Positions 29,197 to 42,009 of a stretch of DNA of 64,000 bases are shown here, one piece after another. The notes beneath the pieces are model-generated. The model saw nothing but the letters and a program-made list of their open reading frames with translations. It did not search any database and was not told the DNA's origin. The stretch lies in NCBI RefSeq assembly GCF_030247185.1, contig NC_080571.1:67618172-67682171 (forward strand). The letters are read 5' to 3'. How positions within the stretch are numbered: position 1 is the first letter of the stretch; every line of letters begins with the position of its first letter. The translations under genes and the position numbers were made by a program. This DNA comes from Malaya genurostris. Its lineage: Eukaryota > Arthropoda > Insecta > Diptera > Culicidae.

Positions 29197-31485
29197 CTCT
29201 CAGCTGGTTACTTCACAGTTCTTCATCCCAGTAATCCGACTTGTTTCTCTTCCGTGGAAAACCCGTCTACAATTGATCTGGTTCTAACAGATCAAAGTCA
29301 CATTTGTAGTGAACCGATTACTCATGCTGACTTTGACTCAGTTCATCTTCCAGTAACATTCAGACTTTCCAACGAAGCTATAATTAATCCAATTAGTTCT
29401 ATATTCAACTATCATAGAGCTAATTGGTTGGATTACAGATCTCACATTGAAAATCATGTGGATCATGAAACTATTTTAGAAAATTCTGCGGACATCGACA
29501 CAGCAATTGATAATTTGAATCATTACATTATCGAAGCTAGAAATCTTTCAGTTCCCAAAGCTCAAACTAAATTCAATTCTCCTATCATCGATGACAATCT
29601 TCAACTGCTCATTCGGTTGAAGAATGTTCGTCGACGACAATATCAATGTTCTCGTGATCCTGCTATGAAAAACATAGTTAAGGATTTACAAAAAGAAATT
29701 AAACATAGATTTACTCTTTTGCGAAATGAAAATTTCGCTAAAGAAGTTGAACAAATTAAACCATATTCTAAACCTTTCAGGAAACTTTCTAAGGTTCTTA
29801 AGAAACCTCAGAAACCAATTCCTGCTCTCAAGGAAGGAAATCAAATACTTCTTACAAATGGCGAAAAAGCTCGAAAACTTGCTCAGCAGCTCGAGAGTGT
29901 CCAAAATTTTAATTTGAACGTTGTGAGTCCTATTAAAAATGATGTCTCACTGGAATATGATCATATTTCAACTCAAGTGTTAATACAACATGACATTATT
30001 GAGACGAATTTTGATGAAATTAAGTCAATTATTAGGAAACTTAAAAACATGAAGGCTCCTGGTAATGATGGAATCTTTAATATTCTTATTAAAAATCGTT
30101 CCGATTTTGCCTTGAGACTCCTGGTTAAAATGTTCAACAAGTGTTTTTCATTAGCTTACTTCCCAAATAGATGGAAAAACGCTAAAGTAATTCCTATCCT
30201 CAAACATGATAAAAACCCAGCAGAAACATCAAGTTATCGACCAATTAGCTTACTTTCTTCTATCAGTAAACTTTTTGAAAAAATTATCTTGTTGAGAATG
30301 ATGTCTCATATAAATGAGAATTCAATTTTTTTACCAGAGCAGTTTGGATTTCGTCATGAACATTCAACTACTCATCAACTTGTAAGAGCAACGAACATTA
30401 TAAAAGCAAATAAGTCTTCTGGGTTATCCACTGGAGTTGCTCTTCTAGACATAGAAAAAGCATTCGATAGTGTTTGGCACAAAGGTTTAATAGCAAAAAT
30501 ATCTGATTTCCAGTTTCCTATTTCTTTGATCAAAATGATTCAAAATTATTTAACTGATCGTACTCTTCAGGTTAGCTATCAGAATTGTAAATCTGAATTG
30601 CTACCCGTACGAGCAGGTGTTCCGCAGGGTTCGAGCGTAGCTCCAATCTTGTATGATATTTTCACTCCTGATCTTCCAAATCTACCCGTTGGTTGTCAGA
30701 AATCGCTATTCTGTGACGACACAAGTCTTTTAGCCACAGGTAGAAATCTAAGAGTGATCTGCAGTCGCCTACAAAGAAGTTTCAATATTTTCAGTAAATA
30801 TCTGTCAAAATGGAAAATTAAACCAAATGCAGCAAAAACGCAATTAATTATCTTTACTCATACGCCGAGAGCTTCTTTTCTTAAACCAAACAATAATCAC
30901 ATTCTCAAATTGAATTGCTTGGAATTGACATGGTTTGATCAAGCTAAATACTTAGGTTTAAGGTATGACAAAAAACTCACTTTCAAGGATCACATTGAAG
31001 GAATCCAGGCAAAGTGTAATAAATATATTAAATGTTTATATCCTCTTATAAACAGAAATTCTAAGCTCTGTCTTAAAAACAAATTGTTTTTATTTTTTTT
31101 ATTTAAAAGATGTTTTTATTCAGGCCTATTTGCGTACAAGCTTTACGTGGCCGAATTAGCCAATTTTTTAAATAAACAATTTTTCGAAGTGGATCTCGTT
31201 GTCACTCTTTTTCTAGGAGGAGAAGAGCTTCCATTTCCCTCCTGCGAGGGTTGAGGGGCACTTTGTTCGTGGCTCGTCTCGTCATCCATTACCGAAAACA
31301 AATTGTTAATTTATAAACAAGTTTTCAGACCAGCCATGCTTTATGCAGTACCAATTTGGTCAAGTAGTTGTTCCACCAGGAAGAAAACGCTTCAAAGGAT
31401 TCAGAATAAAATTCTGAAAATGATTTTGAAGCGTCCTTCCTGGTTTAGTACAAATGAGTTACACAGACTCACAAATATAGGCTAA
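29197..31485 (+). pseudogene. Jockey-like endonuclease (end) and reverse transcriptase
   Basis: One long open frame (to 31254) holds the endonuclease C-terminus (STIDLVLTD, then the DSVHLPVTF motif), a linker, then the reverse transcriptase: MKAPGNDGIFN, RWKNAKVIPI, SYRPISLLSSI, LPEQFGFRHEHST, VALLDIEKAFDSVW, AGVPQGSSVAPILYDIF and the active site LFCDD near 30709. FCDD in place of FADD is, as far as I recall, normal for this lineage. The frame meets the inserted segment at 31089 and resumes at 31308 as IYKQVFRPAMLYAVPIW. Without the insert it would be continuous, so the insertion was the first visible lesion there. A stop after RLTNIG and a missing C-terminus follow. Confidence 0.83.
31089..31294 (-). 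mobile_element. Short LINE 3' tail inserted in another LINE
   Basis: AAAACAAATTGTT occurs at 31076-31088 and 31295-31307, a 13-bp target duplication. On the minus strand the insert ends with AATAGGCCTGAATAAAAAC and an A-rich tail (T-rich on +), as expected after target-primed reverse transcription with strong 5' truncation. It is 206 bp with no domain. Confidence 0.75.
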
Positions 31486-31912
31486 CTGCATATCTCGAAA
31501 TAGCGATTAAAGCGACACCTTGTGAGGACTGGCGTCGTCAGCGCGGTACTCTTTAATATCCTTAGCCATGGTTTTACAAGCTAAACTCGACTATTTTAAT
31601 TAATATTATTTGCATAATCAGATGAAGTATGAGCACGGTTATTGAAAATCTCTTTCAAACCGTAAAATTTTCTAGTTTTCGTCATAAATCGTTGAGGAAG
31701 GGAATAAAATAAGGAAGAGCGAAATGACAATGGGTTTCTCCAGGGAACTGTTTTGAGCACCAATAGCTCGCTAAAACACGAAAATTTGTATTATCTCGTT
31801 TTTTAGGTATTTTTACTTCTTGTCGATTACGGAAACTCGCGTACAAAAATGATTAACCACATTCAATCTCACTACATACATTTGAATATTATTGCATCAA
31901 TGTTTCTGCCTT

Positions 31913-32160
31913 CTTCTATAAAGGCTATAAAATTGCTGAAAAAACGACTTTTAATCGAGCTCGATCAGACGACCAGCTGGACGAGATCAGAAAATGTTTC
32001 TCTGTGTGTTTGTGTGTGTAGAAGGCTGAACCAACTGAAACAAACTTAGATTTGTTTGAAAGCTACTATTGAGTTATTGGTGAAGTTTGAAGATCAAGTG
32101 GCTATCCTCACCAGTTCCAGAGATATGATGATATAAGTGACTTAAACAACGAGTCAGTTT
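31913..32160 (+). repeat. Repeat B copy
   Basis: CTATAAAGGCTATAAAATTG, ACGACTTTTAATCGAG, GGCTGAACCAACTGAAACAA, TTTGAAAGCTACTATTGAG and GATATAAGTGACTTAAACAA are the family landmarks. Confidence 0.55.
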
Positions 32161-32392
32161 TTATCTACCAGTGATTGTTTCATTTCAGACTCGTTCGTTA
32201 TCATTTGTTTCTGATAGAAATAATGAAGGAACATTTTAACACCTCCCAACAGGTTTTGGGAACAACTAAGGAACAACTAACGCATATTAGAGTGCTACGT
32301 TTAGTAACGAATCTTAAGACACTCATTTCTAAAAGTGTATTTTCATATTTATTCAAGGTCTGAGCACAGTGGGTCGCGTATAAATTGTGAAT

Positions 32393-32766
32393 TAGAGATG
32401 GGCAATTCGTTCGCGAACGGTTCAAAAGAACTAGTTCTTTTGGAAGAATGAACGAGCTATAGTTCTTTTTTCAAGAACGGTAGTTCCTCAGATCAAAGTC
32501 GAGGGATCTTTTTTTTGTTTTTTGAGCTCGCTAAACCGTTTTTCTAGAACGGTAGTAATAAGAAAGTTTCATCACGAAACCTCAGTTCTACTTCGAGGGA
32601 CCTTTTTTTTCTCGCTTAATCTTACAAAAGTAAGTTCACGTTTAGTCTTTGAACAAACAAACCAACTATGAATAGAACGAACGAACGGCTCTGGAGAACT
32701 AGTTCTTTCAACAGAACTCTGCATCACTGAACGGTTCTTTGAAATGAACTGTTTTGCCCATCTCTA
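32393..32766. mobile_element. MITE with TAGAGATGGGCAA ends, 374 bp
   Basis: The left end is TAGAGATGGGCAATTCG and the right, reverse-complemented, TAGAGATGGGCAAAACAG. Inside, GTTCGCGAACGGTTC and several GAACTAGTTCTTT palindromes recur. Termini of this kind are hAT-like; the 8 bp outside do not match well, so no target duplication is claimed. Confidence 0.6.
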
Positions 32767-32789
32767 GTTGGGACCATTGAGCACTCTGT

Positions 32790-33100
32790 TAAAAGTGAAT
32801 GGATTTTTACAATCTATGGATTGAAACTATGCAATCCAATTATTGCAAATACAAAAAAAAACTAACTATGTATAACTTAAAAAGTAAACATCAAATCGAA
32901 AAACCAATCAGTTGGGTACTGGCTGACGAGAAGACCTTCCATTTGCGACTAGTCTCGCCATCTCTGAGATCTCGACCTCTTTGTGAACAACACATAACTA
33001 ACCACACACACATGGTCATTTGCTCAGTTCGTCGAGCTGAATCGGTTGGTCTTCCGGGGATCGGGTAATTTTCGAGCGAATCCTATACCTATTTACAAAA
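32790..33100. repeat. Repeat C copy 2
   Basis: TTTTTACAATCTATGG, AAAAAGTAAACATCAAATCG, CATTTGCGACTAGTCTCG and TTCGTCGAGCTGAATCGGTT align with 27545-28056. CTATACCTATTTAC marks the end; the terminal hairpin is decayed. Confidence 0.55.
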
Positions 33101-33614
<514 letters not shown>

Positions 33615-33704
33615 CTGAAAAGTCACCATTTGTGGCTGGACACCCAATTTAAATCTTAATAATTTAATTGTAACTCATATTCCAATAAATGGTAAAAAAA
33701 AAAT

Positions 33705-34550
33705 TTGATTTCAGATAATTCTACGCCGAGTTATCGTGTTCACCGCACAACGTGATTCCCGAAAGAGGTTTTGGGGAATATTCTGTTACCGCCTTTTTTT
33801 CAATATTAATATATTTTCCATTTGAAATAAACTCACTTTTCAATATAGGAAATATTTTCGTCGCAAGTTTTACCGTTCATCACGTTTCTGAAAATTTACT
33901 AATCGATTCGTCTCACAGCATGATCACTATTTCACATTATTATACCACTATTGCATGTTGGATGACTTCATAAATAGTGATGTTTATTTGTCACTTGTTT
34001 AACTAACGATTAAACGCTTCTACAATTACCCGACAAGCAATAAAATACTTCAAAAATATGAGATGAAAATTTTTCACTTAATTCACTTGATTGCGCTCTA
34101 TTTCCATCTCATTTAATATCGCAAGGTGGCCAAGTTTTCTCATAAAGTTATGGAACAGATATTTTTTTAATTCTTTAAATTGTGAACACGCCAAATCTAC
34201 TGAACCGATTGTTTTCAAACTTGGAACATACTTTCTTGGTATAAAATGCCTCCCCCTGCATTTTTGAAATTTGTTCATTTTCATATTATGGTAGTTTTAA
34301 ACCTCCAAATTGGGAGAAAAATTAGCGTAAGATCGCTTATATATGACACAAACTGTTAAAAAATCAAAATAATAACTTGAGAACGACGGAGGGGGAGAAA
34401 AAACTCGTACTTTAGGTAAATTTAAGAACATTTTTGATATCAGACAATTCTACGCCGAGTTATCGTGTTCACCGCGCAACGTGATTCTCAAAAGAGGTTT
34501 TTGGGAATGCTCTGTTACCGCCTTATTATTCTTTATTAATATACGGAAAT
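33705..34550. repeat. Repeat F, copy 2 with partial duplication
   Basis: TTCTACGCCGAGTTATCGTG with CCGCACAACGTGATTC and GTTACCGCC occurs at 33720 and again at 34448. Between them lies the AAGGTGGCCAAGTTTTCTCA, GGAACATACTTTCTTGGTAT and GAACGACGGAGGGGGAG block shared with 28806-29172. Confidence 0.6.
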
Positions 34551-34721
34551 TTAACTAAATAATCTTTAAATGATGCTTTATAATGTAAAAAAAGTTTGAA
34601 TAAATTTGATTAAGCTGTGTTCCGTAAAAAAATACAAAAAAGTGTTTTTTTATTCAATTTATCCCTCACGGCCCCCTTAAATACTAATCATATAATCATT
34701 GTGGCAAATCTAGTAGCACTG

Positions 34722-34801
34722 TCATTTAGGGGTTAGCCAAATTTTGTGCTAGAGAACATAACCGTTATTATTATTTTTAAGTTTCGTCTTTGACTCATCA
34801 G
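34722..34801 (-). ncRNA. Hammerhead 3' half (family D, copy 4) next to the element end
   Basis: Minus strand: ACACTGATGA (core 34801-34795), GUC-AAA-GAC stem II, GAAAC (34785 down) and CTTAAAAA. The core and stem II are intact, but the strand with the cleavage site is absent upstream, so it cannot cleave by itself. TTAGGGGTTAGCCAAATT at 34726-34743 lies about 40 bp beyond, in inverted relation to copy 3. Confidence 0.6.
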
Positions 34802-34904
34802 TGTTTAGTTGATGGTTTTCTCTCATTGCACTCTCTTTCAGCGCACCTGTAGGAGGAAGGGAGATTGTCGAGAACTGGTGCTTCGCCGAAGCCGAAGAAA
34901 TAAA

Positions 34905-35030
34905 AATGTTCCATTGGCGACTGGGTTCGTTTCCCAACCCCGAACATAGGGTTAGAAAGTTTTTCTGCCCTGAAGAGGCGAAAGACCTTAAGGTTAAAGC
35001 CACTATAATTGAAACCAAAAAAAAAAATGT
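34905..35030 (+). repeat. SINE tail fragment
   Basis: GGGTTCGTTTCCCAACCCC resembles a box B end. It is followed by GTTAGAAAGTTTTTCTGCCC, TGAAGAGGCGAAAGACCTTA and CCACTATAATTGAAACC, ending in a run of A. Same family as 19575-19705. Confidence 0.55.
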
Positions 35031-35054
35031 TCCGTCGTAATGGGAATTAACTTC

Positions 35055-35150
35055 AATCTGTTGCGATACTGTAAGTATCGATACCCGATTCTTGAAAGAA
35101 AGTACCGATACCTCAAAGTATCGACTCGGTATCGGACATCCCTAGTGGAC
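35055..35150. repeat. Cluster of TATCGATAC-type palindromic words
   Basis: GTATCGATACCCGATTCTTG, AGTACCGATACCTCAAAGTA and TCGACTCGGTATCGGACATC end in CATCCCTAG. The pattern resembles one end of a hAT-type element. The other end was not found. Confidence 0.4.
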
Positions 35151-37679
35151 ACATCATAAGTGGTTTTAGCAGTTCTATGAATATTAGTTTCATTTTTAAG
35201 AAATGTGAATTCATTCTAAATCTGGAGCAAGGCGAATGAAGCCAAAATATCAAACAGTTACAGTGATTTTAGTGGCTAAGTCGGGTTTTTGAGGTAACGT
35301 CCATACAAATGGGTTAGAAATTTGTCCTAATTTTTTAAGTCATTCGTCGTAAGTTCATTGAATGGAGGCATGTTCCAGTGTTTTCGTTTGTCCAATGTAT
35401 TTTTATTGCAAGGTGAACACAAAACAATATAGTTTTGTCTAGTGTAATTCCATTAAAATGGTTAGTTTGTTTATGTTGACTCCTTTAATTACGCTACCTT
35501 AAATTTACCTAATATTTAGAATGAATAGTGATCTTTTTCTGTCAGCCGGGCACAAAGTAAAGATTGACTAATACGACTTCTTCGCGTCGCTTTAAGGTGA
35601 CCGTGGACAGAAGCCGATGAAAATAAATGTAAAAGTATTGGTGAAACAATACTTTTTCATATAGTAATAGTATTTGTGAGTAGAGAGGAATGAAATAATA
35701 TTTGTGTGCTGAAAGGAATACAGTTGCCAGAACAAAATGTAAACATTGAAACTTTTCAAATCACCTAGCAGAACAGAGTGGACCTATCTCATTTTCATGC
35801 TCATTCTGGAGTTAAGAAGATAGTTTCCTGTTTGCCTTCGCTTGGTTCTTGTCATTTTTCTTACATTACAAAGTAAAAAGGAAGCTGTTACATTGATGAA
35901 TTAAGTATAATAACACGAAATCAGAACTAACTCTGTTGCAATGGCTTTTTATATAAATATTAATTTTTGAATATAAAGCTCCCATGTTCAAAAAATACAA
36001 ACCCACAAATTCTACATTTTCCATTTTGTCGACAACATCATCGTTTTCGGATAGGAAAGCAACCTCACCCAAGAGAACAGTCAAGTGGCACTTGACGAGA
36101 GGGCTTGATGACAAATCGGCTATTTGCTCTGAAAAGATTTATCATGCAAATTTGAAGATATAATTTCATATATTGACGAAAATATTTTAGAACTTTACCT
36201 ATTGATACCAAATTAATAATAATTCAGTACTGTTTCTAAATTCCGTGGTATTGTTTTGAACCGGCACTTCTGGCAGTTCTTCCACTGTTTGAACTGATGA
36301 GTCCCGCACATACTTATTACCCAAAACTCCCACTCTATCAACGTATTCCATCTATTTTTCTATTGATTTTCGCGAATGAGCGCTGCCTTCCTCTTCTTAA
36401 ATGGACGAGGCATTTTGAATAAATTGCAATACTTGAACTGTTTGTTTATTGTTTGCATTCCATAGCGACGGTAAATAAGACAACAGGGTTGCGGATAACT
36501 TGAAGGGGAAGCAATGTTTGAAATGGAAATAAGGGAAATGTAATTTTTTTTAAATATATTGAAATTTTAGATGGTGACGTACGAAAGTAGTTTTGATCCG
36601 TAATTTTAACTATATCAATGTGCGACTAAATAAATTTTGAGTGCATTGCAAGATCTTTTTTCTAATTATGTATGGCATCACTGCCAATATAAAAGGGTGG
36701 TATTACCAATACTAAATCAGGGCGGCAAACTTTTCATCGTGAATTTTTGGAAAATGTTCAAAACCAGAACTGTGAGTTATCCAATGGTTTTATAAAAAAA
36801 TGTTTAGGTTATAGGATAAGTTTACCGGTGAAGAACAACTCAAAAGTGTTTCATGAAGCTTACTTATGTCAAATGGTTATGGTTTGTAGAGCAGTTGAAA
36901 TTTCGAGGTGAGTGAAAAATAATAACATTCTAAGAAGAAACCTTCTAATGAAGGTCCGAAAAAGTTTTGCATAAATCATTCTTTAGAGTTGATAGTTTAC
37001 CGTAAACATAATTTAATACGATGAGTGATTATGTCACCAAGTTGCAGTAGCAATTCTACGCAACATATTTACCTCTACGCGTAGAAAAATGTGTTTCATG
37101 ATTTGTTTGTATCTAGAGCAGGGCAAAATAGCGGAAGGTGGAGTTGGAGGGTAGGTGGTTTCTTGGTTGCCATTTGTGGCTCGCTACCATGCTCACCTTA
37201 ACTTGTTTGCTGTCTAACTTCGCTACCATTCATTTGATCCTAAAGCATAGAAACTGCCAAACAAGGCGGTTACAGGTTTTTATACAAGAGGTCACCGCTT
37301 TCGTTGGCGAATTTTTATAACCAGAAATAAAAAATAGATGTTACATATTTAACTGATGCAATGGACACCTAACTTTTCAATGTACGGTTATGTTCAAGCA
37401 ATAGTTAAGGCAATGAAAATTGATTTGTAAGCTTAAAGCTGAAAATTTGTATTAGGATGAAATTCCACAGCAGTAGATAGGATCACTGTACTTTCATTTG
37501 AATTAAAGTTCTTCAAAACAATTTATTCCATTCCAATAGTCTGACGTAATACCCAGAGATTTCCTTAGCTCTACGAATTAAATCGAATGTATGACAAAAG
37601 CTGAATGATATTGGTATTTTTCGGTGTCTAACACCGATGGGATAACCTTAACGCTGGTAATATTGAAACTGGAGTTGTA
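35151..37679. other. Low-repeat AT-rich DNA without a recognised gene
   Basis: Several short ORFs on both strands, none with recognisable domains. No member of the repeat families was noticed. This is one of the longer stretches free of obvious transposons here. Confidence 0.4.
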
Positions 37680-38560
37680 ATTTTTTCCCCATTTCTAGCC
37701 ACTATTCCCGTATGGCTGGTTTCTAACAGTCCATGCTCGAACAATCCTCCAAATCAGAATAAATCCCCAACGTACAACTACGGGTGGAAAACTAGCTCAA
37801 CTCAGCACTAAAGCAATCGATCCGCGCACAACATTTTTCCACAACTCAAAGCACCACTTTGGGGAGGTACTCAACACAGTTCAAGAGATGCAATGGAGAA
37901 ATTGTTCAACATGCACTTCAGTGCCTCTCGGATATCCACGTCGAGCTAGAAACTTTTCTTTCGTTTTCGACCTGCGTTGGTGTTCTCTCGGTAGCTGATG
38001 TTTTTTTTTTGCCTAAATTGGTTCTACTTATCCCCAATAAAACGGAGCACAATTTAATTTGCCCTTGTCACCGTTGGTGACGGTTCTGTGTTCCGTCGGG
38101 TCGACTGTCCCCGCACAATCTCGGAGACCGGTCCTGATATGAATTTTGCAATTTAATACGAAAGCATAATCAGAAATGGTGCGAAGAGCCACAAGGCGGA
38201 TTCAAACTTCGCTCGTTGGCGTTGACGTTGGCGGCGGTGGGATCGAACAACTTTGCGAAGCAAAGAGACCGAAAAACTTTTATTCTCCCCCTTTATTTTG
38301 GGTAGAGTAAAAGGTCACAGGCATATTTGGGGGCTTATTGTTGGAAATCTATGGAAATATTATTCGTATATTTGAAACTTCAAAGCATAATCCCGAACAG
38401 GGTATAGCTCGAATAGTTCTGATGGAAAGGACTATCCTATGTCGGATCGGCCATCTTTCCCTGGGATCGTTCCGGTGTTTGTGCTGTTGGTGCTTGCTAT
38501 TAGGTTTTATTATTGTTCAGCTATCATCATGAATCTGACACTGATAACTTTGCAATCATA
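37680..38560. other. Mixed-composition island, unassigned
   Basis: GC-richer than its surroundings (CCGTCGGGTCGACTGTCC, GGCGTTGACGTTGGCGGC) with a small hairpin GTCACC-GTT-GGTGAC near 38068. No recognisable ORF. It may be a regulatory region or the untranslated exon of a gene outside the window. Confidence 0.3.
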
Positions 38561-39280
38561 AATCTTTGAAAAACAATCACCGAGATTATCAAATTTGGTC
38601 TTTTCACAGCAAGAATAGAATGAAATATGTTCCATGCCATTTGTCTGTTGTATTCAGATTGTGATCTGGAAATTATTTAACGTTTTCTGCTGGCTTAGAA
38701 GTAATGGAGGACATACTAAACGTTCAGTAATCAAATGATATCCTTGACATTGACAATCTTTCTGGCAATGTATGAATACCATGCCAATAAAAATCATCGT
38801 CTTTTGAAGCAAAATAATTAGACACCCCAATTACGACTTTCTCGTAGGAACCGAAGTGTTGCTTAACCAATGCGTGGCCCATCGAAGAGAATGAATGATA
38901 ATTGAAAAGAGCTGGTCAATTCGTGGTTCAAATTGATCATTTGTTGTCTGTAGCGATTAGTATTTAGCCACCGGGGTCGGCACTAAATACTGTTTTAATT
39001 CTATTGGTGTAATGATTCTTTTCGTATATAACCCATGGTTTCATAAATATTACTGAGGGATTCTTTAAAAATATTCTATTTATGTGAACATAAAATAAAT
39101 TCGAATAGCGTCATTGCGATGATCGTTGGTTTCCATTCTTCGCGAAGCATTCTTCATCTAATAAATTCATCACATCTCGTTGGGTAGCAGCAATGGGAGA
39201 GTGCTGGAATATGGTTCATCACATAAACATAAGACTATGGTAATAGTGCGGGGGAAACGTCTTAATTTGTTTGTTTCAAA
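38561..39280. other. AT-rich DNA, nothing recognised
   Basis: No ORF, repeat family or terminal repeat was recognised. Confidence 0.35.
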
Positions 39281-39289
39281 GACAGCACG

Positions 39290-39516
39290 AATGATCATCG
39301 CGGATTAGGTTTGGCGATGATCGCTGTATGAATATTCGTTCCATATTCGCGTTAAGTCATGCGGGGGTTTGTCCAATGCGAATAACAACTGCAAGGAATA
39401 AATATTCGTGCGAGTAACGAAGCAGCGTCGGCTTCGTTCGCGCCCGAATATACGGACAAGTCCGAATACAAGAATGATTATCGAACAAAGGCGAAGAAAA
39501 GCGAGCGATGATCATT
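39290..39516. repeat. Inverted-repeat segment, possible small MITE
   Basis: AATGATCATCGC (39290-39301) and GCGATGATCATT (39505-39516) are exact 12-bp inverted repeats bounding 227 bp rich in CGAATA/TATTCG words and a local palindrome CGAAGC...GGCTTCG near 39419. No target duplication was identified. Confidence 0.4.
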
Positions 39517-39554
39517 GACATTCGCTGTATTTTTGATATTCGAGCAACATTGAA

Positions 39555-39605
39555 TGGGGGTCTGAGGCCTAAGTTAATTTTAGTAAAGGGGTCCATGACC
39601 CAAAA
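39555..39605. mobile_element. hAT MITE right-end fragment
   Basis: GGGGGTCTGAGGCCTAAGTT and AGTAAAGGGGTCCATGACCC match the right end of the complete copy at 23548-23866; the terminal CCCCTG block is lost. Confidence 0.7.
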
Positions 39606-39639
39606 TGAACCTCTGCTCTAGATGATGGTATAAATTTCA

Positions 39640-40445
39640 AACACAATTCCCTCCGTTGTTCCAGAACCGGAAGCCAATCAACTGAAATCGATTCGTTTGA
39701 CTAACACAACCTACAAATTGATACAATTTTGTGCCAATATTTGTTTGGCATTCTCGCTCTAAATGACGGGTTACAATTTCATGCACACTCAACCCTGTAT
39801 CTCTGCAACCGGACGTCGGATCCGGACAACATTCTAAAACTACTTATGGAAACAAAATACCGTTCATTTGAGTCTAAGTTTGTGAAAATCAATCCAGCCG
39901 TTTTTGAGAAATTAGAGTGATTTCCGGTTTGGAGAACACGGTGACATTTTTTGGTACTTCCGGAATCGGAAATGAAGATCCGTTATACCCAAGATGTTTG
40001 GTCATCAACTAACCAAACCTGTTCAATTGAAAAATTATACGTCTAGTTGGAAGTATTTTGCTTGATTGTTCAGTGTCATATATAAAATACTCATTATTGA
40101 AAATGATTTTTCTACTTATCAGCTTTCTCCTCCGGAACCAAAAGTCGTATCCGGATGAAATTTGATTGAATTCTATGGGATTGTAAGACCTTTTATTCGA
40201 CCTAAGGTAGTGAACATTGTTTGGGTGGTGCTTGAGAAAAGAATTTTTTTTCTCTTTTCAACATTTTATCCCGTTAATCCGGAACCGGAAGCTAGAACCA
40301 GTTATGCGGTCTCTGAGAAAATCGAATTTACTTTTTCCATTCTTTTGCACATTTTAACCCGTTACTCTCGAACCGAAAATTCAATCCGGATAAGATTCAA
40401 TAGCAGGATATGTATAGTGGTTTGAATCGATAAAAATGTGAACTT
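39640..40445 (-). repeat. Repeat A, degraded minus copy with several units
   Basis: CCAGAACCGGAAGCC, CAACCGGACGTCGGATCCGG, AAGTTTGTGAAAATCAATCC, AATCCGGAACCGGAAGC and GAACCGAAAATTCAATCCGG recur at irregular spacing. Termini are lost. Confidence 0.5.
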
Positions 40446-40532
40446 AATTCTCTAGCTGCACAAACATCGTGATTTAATCACAATCAAAAATGTACAAAGT
40501 GAAATTTCATTTCACTAACTTTTTTCGCTTAA

Positions 40533-41058
40533 GGTCTGAGGCCAGTGTGTTTTAGGGTGATTCAGAAGGTTATTTTCACGCTTCAAATCTGAATTTTCTC
40601 AGAAACGGTGATGAATATAAAAAAACCCAACTCTTAGAAAATTATTTTAGATCATTCTGTGAAAATTTCAGAATGATCCATTGACTTTAGCGGTCGGGAA
40701 ATCTTTTTTATGAAGGAAGAAATGCATAGCTGAAAACACCGTCTTTCAACTTGTTCATTGAATATCTCGCCTTCAAAAGCATGGATCAAAAATCTACCCT
40801 GACAATGTCTAGATAATTTCATTTCGAAGCGATTGGTGCATAAAAACGCGCCATTGTTTCTGCTCCAGCTCCTGGTAACGGAACGAAAAATGAGAGAGAA
40901 ATAAAATCGGCTCAGCAAGGCTGCCAAACAAGCGGTAGCTTTATGCAATGCGGGCACATTTTATGCAATCTTGTAACGGAAAAAAATCGAAACTTTTCTA
41001 GTCACCCGGCCCATCGAGAGTCGTTTTGTGCATATGCGAGACCTACTGGCCTCAGCCC
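40533..41058. mobile_element. TTAA-flanked MITE, 526 bp
   Basis: TTAA at 40529-40532 and 41059-41062 flanks inverted ends GGTCTGAGGCCAGTGTG and, right reverse-complemented, GGGCTGAGGCCAGTAGG (14 of 17). TTAA targets are the hallmark of piggyBac-type elements, although the ends are not those of the classical element. No transposase. Confidence 0.65.
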
Positions 41059-41062
41059 TTAA

Positions 41063-42009
41063 GATATAGAGAAATGATGTCTTCTACAAAGTTTTAGAAC
41101 TTCTAACGAGGAAAAACTTTGCCAAAGAAGCTATATATAAATTGCAAAAAGTTTCGGAAATATGAAGCATTTTCATTTGAAACTCCTTAAAATCAATTTT
41201 TTGTACATTTGCAGAACTTTTTTATGTGAGCAAGGCAAAATGGAAGAAATAGAACAATTTCAGAAATGAAAAGCAAGTCATCCGACTTCACATACTTCGA
41301 TTCGTATGAAACTTTGCAAACGCATCAGTATGACAAAACATTTGTTTTGCACGGATGCAGAGATCATTTCGACTCAAGATTGATTTTACAAAAGGGCGTA
41401 TGTATTTTTGCATGCACTTTCTTCGAATCGCCGTTACTCGGAAACTTTAAATTGTACAAAAATTGTGTTCAAGAAGAAGTTGCAGAAAATCAATTTGGCT
41501 CTCTTAAAAAAATGTACACTGTCAAAAAGTTGAATTCTTTTTCAAGAATAACAAATTATTTTAAATTTTGCTTGAAGCCCACCTTTTGGTGCAAATTTTA
41601 TTAGTGATGAATAGAAAATGACGAAGTTACAGATAAAAAAATTAATCAATTTCTTGAAAAAGTATAAAATGTTTTTCACAGTGTTTATTTTTTGTGAGTG
41701 CCCAATCGATTTCGTAGCAGTTCATTGATCATGTCTACGGAAGAAGAAAAATTGGTTTACAGTTTGAGTTATTCATTTTTAGAAAACACGGTATATAGAC
41801 TGTTCTCGAAAAAAAGGTTCATTAGAAGTCATATTGTTTTAAAACTTTCTGGTAACTGTAACAAAGTTGTGCTTATGAAAAGCTATTTATTTCCAATCTC
41901 GTCTCTTAAGCTAAACGCCTGCGCCTTGGATTGTACGCTATCCGTCAAATCGTTGGCAACTCTTGTCCTATCTAACTTCACTTTTTCTTCTAATCAGGAA
42001 GTCTTTTTG
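41063..42009. other. Degenerate repeat-like AT-rich DNA
   Basis: CTTCTACAAAGTTTTAGAAC recalls a block in the arms of the long-inverted-repeat element at 54149-57664. The ORFs at 41266-41604 and 41698-42030 have no recognisable domain and overlap this material. Confidence 0.35.

Larger units (their letters stand above)
29195..31600 (+). mobile_element. 5'-truncated Jockey-like LINE with nested insertion
   Basis: It starts abruptly inside the endonuclease domain (AGYFTVLHPSNPT). The reverse transcriptase is complete. The 3' end is indistinct near 31600. A 206-bp foreign segment at 31089-31294 is flanked by 13-bp repeats. Coding style (APGNDGIFN, SYRPISLLSSISKLFEK, GVPQGSSVAPILY, FCDDT) fits the Jockey clade common in mosquitoes. 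Confidence 0.78.

Noticed and set aside
36290..36320. CTGATGAGTCC as another hammerhead
   Set aside because: No GAAA strand or pairing partner follows; only the core word is present.
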